From: an uncultured Flavobacteriaceae bacterium
GTDB taxonomy: Bacteria > Bacteroidota > Bacteroidia > Flavobacteriales > Flavobacteriaceae
Direction: 5' to 3'
DNA: 64,000 nucleotides
Assembly (NCBI GenBank): GCA_947487895.1
Contig: CANKYF010000006.1
Location: 1 to 64,000, forward strand
Shown: positions 16,403 to 25,093 of the stretch, one piece after another
Numbering within the stretch: position 1 is the stretch's first letter
How the letters are laid out: each line of letters opens with the position of its first letter
The notes under the pieces: model-generated
The model's database searches: none
Seen by the model: only the letters and a program-made list of their open reading frames with translations
What the model was told of the DNA's origin: nothing
Translations under genes and position numbers: made by a program

Positions 16403-17059
16403 ATGATTACAGAAGCATATACAACCTTTTTTAATGAATTAAATTTAAATAATAATAAGGAGTGGTTTCATACTAACAAAAAACGCTATGAGACAGATGT
16501 AAAACAACCTTTTTTAGAATTACTCTCTGAATTGATACCCGAATTACGTCATTGGGATTCAAGAATTTTACAAGATGAAAAGAAAGCCATGTTTAGAATA
16601 AACAGAGATGTTCGTTTTTCAAAAGATAAAACACCCTATAACACCCTATTAAAAGCTGGTTTTTCACCTAACGGAAAAAAATCAATGTTACCAGGATATT
16701 ATTTGGGAATTAGTGCCAATACCATTCATGTTGGCGGCGGACTATTCACTGTAAAACCTCCCGAATTAAAACTGGTAAGAACCCATATAGCAAATAATGT
16801 TGATGACTTTTTAGACATCATCAATAACAAAAACTTTAAAAATAAGCTGCAAGAATTAAAAGGAGAAGTTGCTAAAAGATTGGATAAATCATTATTAGCA
16901 ACAGCAGATAAAACACCTTTAATTTTTAACAAGCAATTTTATGCTATGGCTGAAGTTCCGCTTTCAGAATATTATGATTCAGTAGATTTATTGAAAGTAA
17001 TTAAAGAGCATTTTGAGGCAATTAGGCCATTGAATGATTTTTTAACTGAAGCATTTTAG
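16403..17059 (+). CDS. DUF2461 family protein
   Basis: A 218-residue soluble protein that matches the DUF2461/TIGR02453 family in length and motifs: FFNELNLNNNKEWFHTNKKR near the start, MFRINRDVRFSKDKTPYNT (about 62-80) in the conserved core, and PGYYLGISANTIHVGGG (about 98-114). The family is widespread in bacteria and fungi with no known activity. It follows the TfoX-like gene by 4 bp. Confidence 0.88.
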   Translation: MITEAYTTFFNELNLNNNKEWFHTNKKRYETDVKQPFLELLSELIPELRHWDSRILQDEKKAMFRINRDVRFSKDKTPYNTLLKAGFSPNGKKSMLPGYYLGISANTIHVGGGLFTVKPPELKLVRTHIANNVDDFLDIINNKNFKNKLQELKGEVAKRLDKSLLATADKTPLIFNKQFYAMAEVPLSEYYDSVDLLKVIKEHFEAIRPLNDFLTEAF

Positions 17060-17106
17060 AATACTAAAGAATTTAAACAAAAATTAACTATAAAATTATT
17101 TGAAAA

Positions 17107-17478
17107 ATGACAACAAAAGAAGTAGCTAATAAATTAGTAAATTATTGCAGACAAGGTCAATTTGCCGAAGCTATGCAAGAATTATACGCGCCACAGATTG
17201 TGAGTGTAGAACCAGAGGGAGCACCAGTTAAAGTTACCGAAGGTATAGAAGCCGTAATAGCAAAAGGACAGCATTTTAACGATATGGTAGAAGAGATGCA
17301 TGGCATGGAGATTTCTGATGCTATTGTAGCAGATAACTTTTTCTCATGTTCAATGAAAATGGATGTAACATTTAAAGGAGCACCAAGATCAACAATGGAA
17401 GAAATATGTTTGTACCAAGTTGAAGATGGAAAAATAGTAAGAGAAGAATTTTTCTTTACACCAATGCAGCAGGGATAG
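17107..17478 (+). CDS. SnoaL-like NTF2-fold protein
   Basis: A 123-residue protein of the NTF2-like superfamily. It opens with an alpha helix (KEVANKLVNYCRQGQFAEAMQELY), then the EPEGAPVKVTEGIEAV loop and a curved beta sheet ending in VEDGKIVREEFFFTPMQQG. Members serve as small ligand-binding pockets or isomerases; the substrate cannot be deduced. Last gene of its group, followed by a strong bidirectional terminator. Confidence 0.82.
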   Translation: MTTKEVANKLVNYCRQGQFAEAMQELYAPQIVSVEPEGAPVKVTEGIEAVIAKGQHFNDMVEEMHGMEISDAIVADNFFSCSMKMDVTFKGAPRSTMEEICLYQVEDGKIVREEFFFTPMQQG

Positions 17479-17482
17479 AAAA

Positions 17483-17520
17483 AAACAAGCCTTTTCAAAA
17501 TATTTTGAAAAGGCTTGTTT
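17483..17520. terminator. Bidirectional terminator between convergent genes
   Basis: A 38-bp perfect palindrome: AAACAAGCCTTTTCAAAAT followed by its exact complement, giving A and T runs on both sides. It serves the SnoaL-like gene on the plus strand and the M3 peptidase gene on the minus strand. Confidence 0.85.
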
Positions 17521-17539
17521 ATATATTTGTCTAGATCTA

Positions 17540-19582
17540 TTATGAATTAATCAACCCAGCACGTTTTAATAGAGCTTCAGGTTTAGGCTCTTGTCCTCTA
17601 AAACGTTTGTAAAGTGTCATTGGGCTTTCTGTACCACCCAGACTTAGTACACTATCTTTAAATTTAGTAGCTATTTGTTTATTAAAAATACCTTCCTGTT
17701 TGAAATATTCAAAAGCATCAGCATCTAAAACTTCAGCCCATTTATAACTATAATAACCAGAAGAATAACCGCCTTGAAAAATATGAGCAAATGCTGTACT
17801 CATACAATTATTGTCTACATCAGGATATAATTTGGTATTACTAAACGCTTTTGACTCATGCTTTTTAACTGAAGTAATTTGTTCTGCATTATCAGCACCG
17901 TGCCAACTCATATCTAATAAGCCAAAGCTTAACTGGCGCAAGGTTTGCATGCCTTCATGAAACGTAGCAGATTCTTTAATTTTTTCAACTAAATCCATTG
18001 GAATCACTTCTCCAGTTTCATAATGAGTTGCAAATAATTCTAATGCTTCTTTTTCATAACACCAGTTTTCCATAACCTGACTTGGTAACTCCACAAAATC
18101 CCAAAATACACTAGTACCAGATAAACTTGGATAAGTAGTATTGGCTAATATACCGTGTAGCGCATGACCAAACTCATGGAATAAGGTTGTTACTTCATTA
18201 AATGTTAAAAGTGAAGGTTTACTTTTGGTAGGCTTAGTAAAGTTACAGACAATAGAAACGTGAGGTCTAGAGTTTTCACCATCTTTAACATATTGTGGTT
18301 TAAAAGAGGTCATCCACGCACCATTTCTTTTTCCAGCTCTCGGAAAAAAGTCAGCATAAAATACCGCAATAAAATCACCTTTTGTATTAGTTACTTTATA
18401 AGTTAGTACATCTTCATGATATTTGTCTATGGTATCAATTTCTTCAAAATTTAAATCGAATAATTTGTTGGCAACAGTAAAAGCGCCATCAATGACATTC
18501 TCTAATTTAAAATAAGGTTTTAGTAACTCGTCATCTAAACTAAAAAGTTTTTGTTTTAATTTTTCTGAATAATACGCCCCATCCCATTTTTGCAACGTAT
18601 CTAAACCATCAAGTTCTTTTGCAAAGTTTTGAAGATTTTCAAATTCTTTGTTGGCAGCAGGTTTAGCTTTATCTAATAATTCATTCAGAAAATTGTTAAC
18701 GTTCTCAGGTGTTTCTGCCATACGCTCTTCTAAAACAAAATGAGCATGCGTTTTATAACCTAAAAGGTTAGCACGTTCTTGTCTTAGAGTAACAATGTCT
18801 AGAACAATTTGTTGGTTGTCTAAATCATCGTTTTTAAAACCTTTGCTTCCGGCAGCCAAAGACATTTTTTTACGTAACTCTCTATTGTCTGCATAGGTTA
18901 CAAAAGGTATGTAACTAGGGTAGTCTAAAGTAAATAACCAACCTTCTTTTTGTTTAGATTCGGCTAGTTGTTTAGCTGCCTCTTTTGCACCATCAGGTAA
19001 GCCAGATAGATCTTTTTCATCTATAATAAGCATTTCAAACTTATTAGTTTCTGCCAATAAGTTTTCACCAAACTTAAGTTTCAATTGGCTTAATTTTTTA
19101 TCAACCTCTCTTAATTGTGCTTTTTTATCTTCAGGCAGGTTAGCACCATTTCTAGAAAACCCTTTGTATTTTTTATCTAGTAATGTTTGTTGTTCAATCG
19201 TTAAATTTAGAGCGTCTTTTTTATCATAAACAGTTTTAACACGTTTAAATAAGTCTTCATTTAAGGTAATATCGTTACTGAATTCTGATAACAAAGGAGA
19301 CACCTCTTGAGCAATTTTTTGAATAGTTTCATTAGTTTCAGCAGAATTCAAATTGAAGAAAATGCTTGAAATTCTATCTAATTGCTCTCCAGAAAAATCT
19401 AAAGCTTCAATAGTGTTTTCAAAATTTGGCGCTTCAGAATTATTTATAATAACATCTATTTCATTTTTAGCATTTTCTATGGCTGTTTTAAATGAAGGTA
19501 GAAAATACTCATCTTTGATTTTAGAAAAAGGAGCTGTATTATATGGAGTTTGGTAGGAATTAAGTAGAATTTTATCGGACAT
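17540..19582 (-). CDS. M3-family zinc oligopeptidase (Dcp/OpdA-like)
   Basis: A 680-residue cytosolic metallopeptidase; no signal peptide at MSDKILLNSYQTPYNTAPFS. The zinc site is complete: His469, Glu470 and His473 in LFHEFGHALHG, with Glu498 in VELPSQ as third ligand. The C-terminal HIFQGGYSSGYYSYKWAEVLDADAFE region is characteristic of the dipeptidyl carboxypeptidase/oligopeptidase A branch. It should trim short peptides from protein turnover. It stands alone between terminators; an 18-bp palindrome lies 30 bp upstream of its ATG. Confidence 0.93.
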   Translation of the reverse strand: MSDKILLNSYQTPYNTAPFSKIKDEYFLPSFKTAIENAKNEIDVIINNSEAPNFENTIEALDFSGEQLDRISSIFFNLNSAETNETIQKIAQEVSPLLSEFSNDITLNEDLFKRVKTVYDKKDALNLTIEQQTLLDKKYKGFSRNGANLPEDKKAQLREVDKKLSQLKLKFGENLLAETNKFEMLIIDEKDLSGLPDGAKEAAKQLAESKQKEGWLFTLDYPSYIPFVTYADNRELRKKMSLAAGSKGFKNDDLDNQQIVLDIVTLRQERANLLGYKTHAHFVLEERMAETPENVNNFLNELLDKAKPAANKEFENLQNFAKELDGLDTLQKWDGAYYSEKLKQKLFSLDDELLKPYFKLENVIDGAFTVANKLFDLNFEEIDTIDKYHEDVLTYKVTNTKGDFIAVFYADFFPRAGKRNGAWMTSFKPQYVKDGENSRPHVSIVCNFTKPTKSKPSLLTFNEVTTLFHEFGHALHGILANTTYPSLSGTSVFWDFVELPSQVMENWCYEKEALELFATHYETGEVIPMDLVEKIKESATFHEGMQTLRQLSFGLLDMSWHGADNAEQITSVKKHESKAFSNTKLYPDVDNNCMSTAFAHIFQGGYSSGYYSYKWAEVLDADAFEYFKQEGIFNKQIATKFKDSVLSLGGTESPMTLYKRFRGQEPKPEALLKRAGLINS

Positions 19583-19611
19583 TTTGTAAGAAATATGTTA
19601 AATTTTTTATT

Positions 19612-19629
19612 TATTATGCATGCATAATA
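19612..19629. promoter_or_regulatory. 18-bp perfect palindrome upstream of the M3 peptidase gene
   Basis: TATTATGCATGCATAATA is fully self-complementary. It lies 30 bp before the minus-strand ATG and just upstream of a plus-strand TATCTTTG. It could be an operator; the binding protein is unknown. Confidence 0.4.
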
Positions 19630-19638
19630 TTTTTTTTA

Positions 19639-19737
19639 TATCTTTGACGCTGAATGATTTTAAGAGTGACTAACTCAAAAAGAATTATAGTTGATAGCTA
19701 CAAAAACCTCGATATTCTAGATGTCGAGGTTTTTTTT
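19639..19737 (+). ncRNA. Candidate small RNA or short peptide gene (low confidence)
   Basis: TATCTTTG at 19639-19646 fits the TAnnTTTG element, and a terminator hairpin with eight T ends at 19737, giving a transcript of about 85 nt. It also contains a 32-codon frame from the ATG at 19654 (MILRVTNSKRIIVDSYKN...) that runs through the hairpin and stops at 19752. No clear -33 element is present, and the hairpin is needed anyway by purE on the other strand. Confidence 0.25.
19701..19737. terminator. Terminator of purE (bidirectional)
   Basis: CCTCGATAT and ATGTCGAGG pair around TCTAG, with five A on the left and eight T on the right, so it can stop the purEK transcript on the minus strand and any plus-strand transcript. 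Confidence 0.75.
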
Positions 19738-20218
19738 ATTGTAAATCTTTAGCAGATTCATTAACCTTTATTTTTAGTCCTTCTTTGTATGCAATCACTT
19801 TATCTAAAACGCAAGTATCACTTGCACCTATAATTTGAGCAGCTAAAATACCAGCATTTTTTGCACCATTAAGTGCTACAGTAGCAACAGGTACACCTCC
19901 AGGCATTTGTAAAATAGATAACACAGAGTCCCAACCATCTATAGAATTGCTACTTTTTACAGGCACTCCAATTACAGGTAAGGGAGACAAAGATGCTACC
20001 ATTCCTGGTAAATGAGCAGCGCCACCAGCACCAGCAATAATTACTGAAAAACCACGTGTATGTGCATTTTTACCATAATCAAATAGCTTTTCAGGAGTAC
20101 GATGCGCTGATACTATGTCAACTTCTACCTCAATATCAAATCCTTTTAAGATGTCTATAGCATCTTGCATAACAGGAAGATCACTTTTACTTCCCATAAT
20201 AACACCTACTTTACTCAT
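19736..20218 (-). CDS. purE: N5-carboxyaminoimidazole ribonucleotide mutase
   Basis: Converts N5-CAIR to CAIR in purine synthesis. The 160-residue protein has the class I PurE landmarks: VGVIMGSKSDLPVMQ at the N-terminus, SAHRTPEKLFDYG around the catalytic His, and GAGGAAHLPGMVAS. I use the ATG at 20218; an in-frame TTG 9 bp upstream is less likely. It follows purK by 73 bp on the same strand, and PurK makes its substrate, so the two form an operon. Confidence 0.97.
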   Translation of the reverse strand: MSKVGVIMGSKSDLPVMQDAIDILKGFDIEVEVDIVSAHRTPEKLFDYGKNAHTRGFSVIIAGAGGAAHLPGMVASLSPLPVIGVPVKSSNSIDGWDSVLSILQMPGGVPVATVALNGAKNAGILAAQIIGASDTCVLDKVIAYKEGLKIKVNESAKDLQ

Positions 20219-20291
20219 AAATTTCAATATTTATAAATTCCAAAAACTAATGGATTAGTATTTTGGAGTTTAGTATTTGTTTATTGTGCTT

Positions 20292-21446
20292 TTAAGCACT
20301 TATAACTTTAATAGCTTTTTTAACTTCTTCAGCCACTCGTCTGGCTTCATTTAAATCTTCATGCACAATGGTAACATGTCCCATTTTTCTAAATGGTCTG
20401 GTTTGTTTTTTACCATAAATATGTGGTGTAACACCATCCATTTTCATGATGGTATCAATGTTTTCATAAACAACATTGCCTGTATAACCTTCTGCACCTA
20501 CTAAGTTTACCATAACGCCGCCAACTTTACTATCGGTTCTTCCTAATGGTAAATCTAAAATAGCTCTAAGATGTTGTTCAAATTGACATGTATAACTAGC
20601 CTCAATGGTTTGATGACCAGAATTATGAGGTCTGGGAGCTACTTCATTCACTAAAATCTCATTATTTTCAGTTTGAAACATTTCTACCGCTAATAGCCCT
20701 ACATGATTAAAAGCTTCAGAGACTTTCAGTGCGATAGCTTCGGCTTTTTTAGCGATTGTTTTATCAACTCTTCCAGGGCAAATAACATATTCTACTTGGT
20801 TGGCTTCAGGGTGAAACTCCATTTCAACCACTGGATAGCTTTTAACATCTCCAGAAGCACTTCTCGCAACAATAACAGCTAATTCATTTTTAAATGGCAC
20901 TAAGTTTTCGGCGATACATTCCACATTTGGCAAACCATCTAAATCTTCAACAGATCTTACAATTTTAACGCCTTGTCCGTCATATCCAAATTGAGCACTT
21001 TTCCATACAAAAGGTAATGCAAGTCCTCCATTATTTATGGCTTCTTTAATTTCAGACGTATAGCCAAAACGAGAAAATGGCGCTGTTGGAATATCGTTAT
21101 CAACATAAAACAATTTTTGAGTTGCTTTATTTTGTATAGTTCTTAGGGTTTTAGAAGAAGGATAAACTTTTACTCCCTCTTTTTCTAAAGCTTCTAGCGC
21201 GTTTACATTAACATTTTCAATTTCAAACGTTAAAACATCTACTTGCTTTCCAAAGTTATAAACTGCATCATAATCCATTAGATCTCCAAGTGAAAAATCA
21301 TTACATGCAATTTTACTTGGGGCTTTATTATCATCATCTAAAACAGCAGTATAGATATCAAATTTTCTAGTATTGTAAAGTAGCATTTTACCTAATTGCC
21401 CGCCACCTAAAATTCCTAGTTTAAAATCAGAAGAAAAATAGTTCAT
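20292..21446 (-). CDS. purK: 5-(carboxyamino)imidazole ribonucleotide synthase
   Basis: ATP-grasp enzyme that carboxylates AIR with bicarbonate. The N-terminal Rossmann-like opening KLGILGGGQLGKMLL (about residues 9-23), the ATP-grasp core with FVWKSAQFGYDGQGVKIV (about 145-162) and the metal site LVNEVAPRPHNSGHQTIEA (about 262-280) are intact, and the 384-residue length is normal. It is upstream of purE in one operon and divergent from the HPRT-adenylate kinase gene, so purine synthesis and salvage share a 229-bp control region. Confidence 0.97.
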   Translation of the reverse strand: MNYFSSDFKLGILGGGQLGKMLLYNTRKFDIYTAVLDDDNKAPSKIACNDFSLGDLMDYDAVYNFGKQVDVLTFEIENVNVNALEALEKEGVKVYPSSKTLRTIQNKATQKLFYVDNDIPTAPFSRFGYTSEIKEAINNGGLALPFVWKSAQFGYDGQGVKIVRSVEDLDGLPNVECIAENLVPFKNELAVIVARSASGDVKSYPVVEMEFHPEANQVEYVICPGRVDKTIAKKAEAIALKVSEAFNHVGLLAVEMFQTENNEILVNEVAPRPHNSGHQTIEASYTCQFEQHLRAILDLPLGRTDSKVGGVMVNLVGAEGYTGNVVYENIDTIMKMDGVTPHIYGKKQTRPFRKMGHVTIVHEDLNEARRVAEEVKKAIKVISA

Positions 21447-21646
21447 TAATGTTATTTTTACCCGCTAAGCGAGATTTAATCTCTTGAGACGTATCTCAAA
21501 ATAAAAATTAGTTTTCAGTAAACACCATCATTTACTTAATCTTTGGTGATTTACCTCATTAGTTTTTGATTATGCAAAAATACACTTAAATATGAAATTA
21601 CTTTCTAAATCATAATTCAAAAATCGTAAAAGGCAAATCATTTATT

Positions 21647-21654
21647 TATCTTTG
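21647..21654 (+). promoter_or_regulatory. -7 promoter element of the HPRT-adenylate kinase gene
   Basis: TATCTTTG matches TAnnTTTG and lies 21 bp before the GTG start. No convincing TTG occurs 19 bp upstream. Confidence 0.5.
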
Positions 21655-21675
21655 CATCTTTAAAACAAGTTTAGG

Positions 21676-22785
21676 GTGATAAAATTACACGATAAATATT
21701 TTAAACCTTTCATTTCTAGTGCCCAAATAGATGAAGCCATTGATAAATTGGTTGTTGAAATAGCAAACGATTTAGGAGATGAAATACCTGTATTTGTTGG
21801 TATTTTGAATGGATCGTTTATGTTTACAAGTGATTTTGTAAAGAAGTACCCTAAACCATGCGAAGTAACGTTTATAAAATTAGCATCTTATGAAGGTGTT
21901 AAATCTTCAGATGATATTCAGCGTTTAATAGGATTAACGCAGGATTTAACAGATAGAACTGTAGTGATTCTTGAAGACATTATAGATACAGGTAAAACAC
22001 TGGTAGAAGTACACCGCATTTTTGAAAATGAAAAGGTGAAAAGCTTAAAAATAGCCACACTTTTTTATAAACCCGAAGCTTACAAGAAAGATTTTAAATT
22101 ACATTATGTAGGTATTGAAATTCCTAATAAATTCATAGTTGGCTATGGTTTAGATTATGACAATTTAGGAAGGGACTTACCTGAAATATATCAAATAAAA
22201 GAAACACAACACATGACAAACTTAGTGCTATTTGGCCCTCCAGGAGCAGGTAAAGGAACACAAGCAGAATTTTTAAAAGAAAAATACAATCTAGTGCATA
22301 TTTCAACAGGAGATGTATTTAGATTCAATATTAAAAATGAAACTGCTTTAGGAATGTTGGCTAAATCATATATTGATAAAGGAGAATTAGTGCCAGATCA
22401 AGTTACTATAGATATGTTAAATGCTGAAGTAGAAAAGAATGCAGGTGCTAACGGGTTTATTTTTGATGGATTTCCGCGTACAGATGCCCAGGCTAAATCT
22501 TTAGATGGATTAATGGATACTAAAGATTCTGCAATTAGTGCTATGATAGCTTTAGAGGTGGATGACGAAGTATTAGTAAAACGTTTATTGGAAAGAGGTA
22601 AAACAAGTGGAAGACCAGATGATGCCAATGAATCTATTATTAGAAATAGAATTAAGGAATACTACAACAAAACAGCAATATTAAAAGATTTCTATTCAGC
22701 ACAAAACAAATACCATGGTGTAGACGGTGTTGGAAGCATAGATGAAATCACAGAACGTTTAAGTGCTGTAATAGACACATTATAA
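21676..22785 (+). CDS. Hypoxanthine phosphoribosyltransferase-adenylate kinase fusion
   Basis: A 369-residue two-domain enzyme. Residues 1 to about 176 are a purine phosphoribosyltransferase with the PRPP-binding motif VVILEDIIDTGKTL (96-109), making IMP or GMP from bases. After a linker of about 4 residues, residues 180-369 are a full adenylate kinase: P-loop GPPGAGKGT (187-195), NMP-binding HISTGDVFR, FIFDGFPRT and a short, zinc-free lid with GRPDD. There is no stop between them. The start is GTG at 21676, matching the conserved MIKLHDKYF opening; an ATG at codon 180 could also yield free adenylate kinase. Divergent from purK. Confidence 0.93.
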   Translation: MIKLHDKYFKPFISSAQIDEAIDKLVVEIANDLGDEIPVFVGILNGSFMFTSDFVKKYPKPCEVTFIKLASYEGVKSSDDIQRLIGLTQDLTDRTVVILEDIIDTGKTLVEVHRIFENEKVKSLKIATLFYKPEAYKKDFKLHYVGIEIPNKFIVGYGLDYDNLGRDLPEIYQIKETQHMTNLVLFGPPGAGKGTQAEFLKEKYNLVHISTGDVFRFNIKNETALGMLAKSYIDKGELVPDQVTIDMLNAEVEKNAGANGFIFDGFPRTDAQAKSLDGLMDTKDSAISAMIALEVDDEVLVKRLLERGKTSGRPDDANESIIRNRIKEYYNKTAILKDFYSAQNKYHGVDGVGSIDEITERLSAVIDTL

Positions 22786-22793
22786 TTTAGTAC

Positions 22794-22851
22794 GTTTATT
22801 TGTTTAGTTGTTTAAAATTCGACTAAACAGCTTAACGAAAAACAAATAAAC
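22794..22851 (+). promoter_or_regulatory. Nested inverted repeats in the obg leader
   Basis: GTTTATTTGTT (22794-22804) pairs perfectly with AACAAATAAAC (22841-22851); inside, GTTTAGT (22802-22808) pairs with ACTAAAC (22822-22828), partly overlapping the outer arm, so the two hairpins compete. No T run follows, so it is not a plain terminator. It ends 7 bp before the obg ATG. Confidence 0.45.
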
Positions 22852-22858
22852 ATAGAAA

Positions 22859-23857
22859 ATGACTGAAGGAAACTTTGTTGATTATGTAAAAATGTATGTG
22901 AGCTCTGGTAAAGGAGGTCAAGGTTCTGCGCACCTGCATAGAGAGAAATACATTGAGAAAGGTGGCCCAGATGGAGGAGACGGAGGTCGTGGAGGTCATG
23001 TTATTGTACGTGGTAAAGAAAACCTATGGACTCTACTACACCTTAAATTTAAAAAACACATAAGAGCAGGGCATGGTGAGCACGGTAGTAAAAGTAGGAG
23101 TACTGGTGCAGATGGAGAAGACGTATATGTAGATGTTCCTTTAGGAACTGTTGTTAGAGATACCGAAACCAACACTATTCTTTTTGAAATTACTGAAAAC
23201 GGAGAAGAACAGATTTTAGTAGAAGGCGGAAAAGGAGGTTTAGGAAATTGGCATTTTAAATCGTCAACCAATCAAACACCTCGTTATGCGCAACCAGGTA
23301 TGCCTATTCAAGAGAAATATGTAACTGTAGAGCTTAAAGTTTTAGCAGATGTTGGCTTAGTGGGGTTTCCTAATGCTGGGAAATCTACATTATTATCTGT
23401 AATTACTTCAGCAAAACCTAAAATTGCAGATTACGAGTTTACTACACTTAAGCCTAATTTAGGTATTGTTAAATATAGAGATTACCAAACCTTTGTAATG
23501 GCAGATATCCCAGGGATAATAGAGGGAGCTGCAGAGGGTAAAGGACTTGGGCATTATTTTTTACGTCACATTGAGCGTAATTCGGTATTACTTTTTTTGA
23601 TTCCTGCCGATGCTGATGATATTAAAAAACAGTATGACATTCTACTAGACGAATTAAGACGCTATAATCCAGAAATGCTAGATAAAGAGCGTGTCATAGC
23701 CGTTTCTAAATGCGATATGTTAGACGATGAACTCAAAGAAGAATTAAAAGTAGAATTAGACAATGAATTGCCTATTCCTTACTACTTTATTTCTTCAGTA
23801 GCGCAACAAGGCATTATGGAGCTTAAAGATGCTCTTTGGAAAATCTTAAATAATTAG
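22859..23857 (+). CDS. obgE: Obg-family GTPase (ribosome assembly)
   Basis: An essential GTPase acting on 50S ribosome assembly and stress control. Residues 1 to about 160 are the glycine-rich Obg domain ([31 protein letters not shown]), followed by the G domain with P-loop GFPNAGKST (about 168-176), switch [16 protein letters not shown] and a SKCD specificity motif. At 332 residues it lacks the extra C-terminal OCT domain of Gram-positive Obg. It follows the purine fusion gene and a structured leader. Confidence 0.97.
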   Translation: MTEGNFVDYVKMYVSSGKGGQGSAHLHREKYIEKGGPDGGDGGRGGHVIVRGKENLWTLLHLKFKKHIRAGHGEHGSKSRSTGADGEDVYVDVPLGTVVRDTETNTILFEITENGEEQILVEGGKGGLGNWHFKSSTNQTPRYAQPGMPIQEKYVTVELKVLADVGLVGFPNAGKSTLLSVITSAKPKIADYEFTTLKPNLGIVKYRDYQTFVMADIPGIIEGAAEGKGLGHYFLRHIERNSVLLFLIPADADDIKKQYDILLDELRRYNPEMLDKERVIAVSKCDMLDDELKEELKVELDNELPIPYYFISSVAQQGIMELKDALWKILNN

Positions 23858-23926
23858 GGCGTTACCACGCAAAATGCGTGGTCGGGCTTTCCGCGTTACA
23901 TGGTAACTTGCTTCAATCCCTAACGC
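23857..23926. repeat. Intergenic palindromic repeat (GGGCGTTA...TAACGC type)
   Basis: GGGCGTTA at the left and CCCTAACGC at the right are inverted ends; inside, CCACGC and GCGTGG form a hairpin (23865-23881) followed by GTCGGGCTTTCCGCG. I know this kind of element as a frequent intergenic repeat of Flavobacteriaceae. Its left end touches the obg stop codon. Confidence 0.6.
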
Positions 23927-24039
23927 AAAAAAGCGTATTGGAATAATTTTTGATTAACTTAGTGAAAGAAACTTCAATTGTTAAATTGACTAGTTAAACG
24001 CATCCTGATGTATATCCGGATCTCAAAAAATATTGCAAA

Positions 24040-24561
24040 ATGAAATCAATTCAAATTTTAATACTTGCCATACTAATGGTTGGTTGTGCTCCAGTTAAAG
24101 TGAACTACGATTTTGATAGAGCTACAGATTTTTCAAAATATAAAACCTATCAGTATTATGGTGATATGAAAACAGGTTTGAGTGAACTAGATACCAAACG
24201 CTTGTTAGATGCTATTGATAAAAAAATGACGAGTTTAGGGTTTACAGTTTCTGAAACTCCAGATTTTTTAATAGATATTAGAAGTGCTGAGTTTCAAGGA
24301 GCTCCAAGACAAACTGTTGGTGTAGGCCTAGGTGGTGGCGGACGTAATGTTGGTGGAGGTGTTTCAATTGGTATCCCTGTTGGAGGTTCTAATATAACCA
24401 GACAGATAACTATAGATTTTGTAGATGAAAAGGGTAAAGGGCTTTTTTGGCAAGCAGTAAGCGAATCTAATTACAGACCTAATGCCATACCAGGCGAACG
24501 AGAAGAAAAATTAAAAGCTATTGTAGAGAAAGTATTGGAGGTATATCCACCAGAGAAGTAG
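24040..24561 (+). CDS. DUF4136 lipoprotein
   Basis: A 173-residue lipoprotein: the signal peptide ends in the lipobox LMVGC with Cys16 as lipidation site. The mature part begins VKVNYDFDRATDFSKYKTYQ, the typical DUF4136 opening, carries a glycine-rich stretch (about residues 95-118) and ends in a helix leading to VLEVYPPEK, another family feature. It is expected in the periplasm or inner leaflet of the outer membrane. Function unknown. It is a single gene closed by a terminator. Confidence 0.88.
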   Translation: MKSIQILILAILMVGCAPVKVNYDFDRATDFSKYKTYQYYGDMKTGLSELDTKRLLDAIDKKMTSLGFTVSETPDFLIDIRSAEFQGAPRQTVGVGLGGGGRNVGGGVSIGIPVGGSNITRQITIDFVDEKGKGLFWQAVSESNYRPNAIPGEREEKLKAIVEKVLEVYPPEK

Positions 24562-24578
24562 TTATAATTTAGTTAAAT

Positions 24579-24608
24579 AAAAAAAGAGGCTGTTAAGCCT
24601 CTTTTTTT
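24579..24608. terminator. Bidirectional terminator
   Basis: AAAAAAGAGGC and GCCTCTTTTTTT surround TGTTAA, forming a stem with A and T runs. It separates the DUF4136 gene from the convergent DoxX gene. Confidence 0.8.
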
Positions 24609-24621
24609 ATTTAAAGTAGAT

Positions 24622-24993
24622 TTAACTGAGTAAATCTTTATACTTGCTTTTATAGCCAATAAGGGCAGCGATATTTAGTACCAATAGTACAACTGCACCA
24701 CCCATTCCTTCGGGCGCTAGCATAATATGGAATAAAACAGCGTTAACTGAAATACTCATTAAAATAAGTGTCATTAATGCACCGTATTTGTTCAGAATTA
24801 AAGCTAAACCAGCAGCAATTTCTACAATAGCTACTAGTGTAATTACTTTGGCTGAAGATAGTGCTGCAAAATAAGCACCAGCTTCGGCAGACATTTCTCC
24901 AAAGGGGATAAAATGAAAGAATTTGTTAAGACCAAATACCAGTACAAAAAGCCCAAGAAGTATTCTTATGACCATAAAAACTTTTGAATTCAT
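24622..24993 (-). CDS. DoxX-family membrane protein
   Basis: A 123-residue protein with four membrane helices. The first helix and loop ILLGLFVLVFGLNKFFHF and the second helix VITLVAIVEIAAGLALILNKYG, with its buried acidic residue, are DoxX features. The biochemical role is not established; relatives connect to redox stress or quinone metabolism. Transcribed alone, convergent with the DUF4136 gene. Confidence 0.85.
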   Translation of the reverse strand: MNSKVFMVIRILLGLFVLVFGLNKFFHFIPFGEMSAEAGAYFAALSSAKVITLVAIVEIAAGLALILNKYGALMTLILMSISVNAVLFHIMLAPEGMGGAVVLLVLNIAALIGYKSKYKDLLS

Positions 24994-25093
24994 AATAATA
25001 AATTTTATAGTTAGTATATTGAAAGATAGTAAATTAAAAATAAATCACATGTATTCTTATGTCGTGATGTAAGAATGAAACTAACAAAATTTA

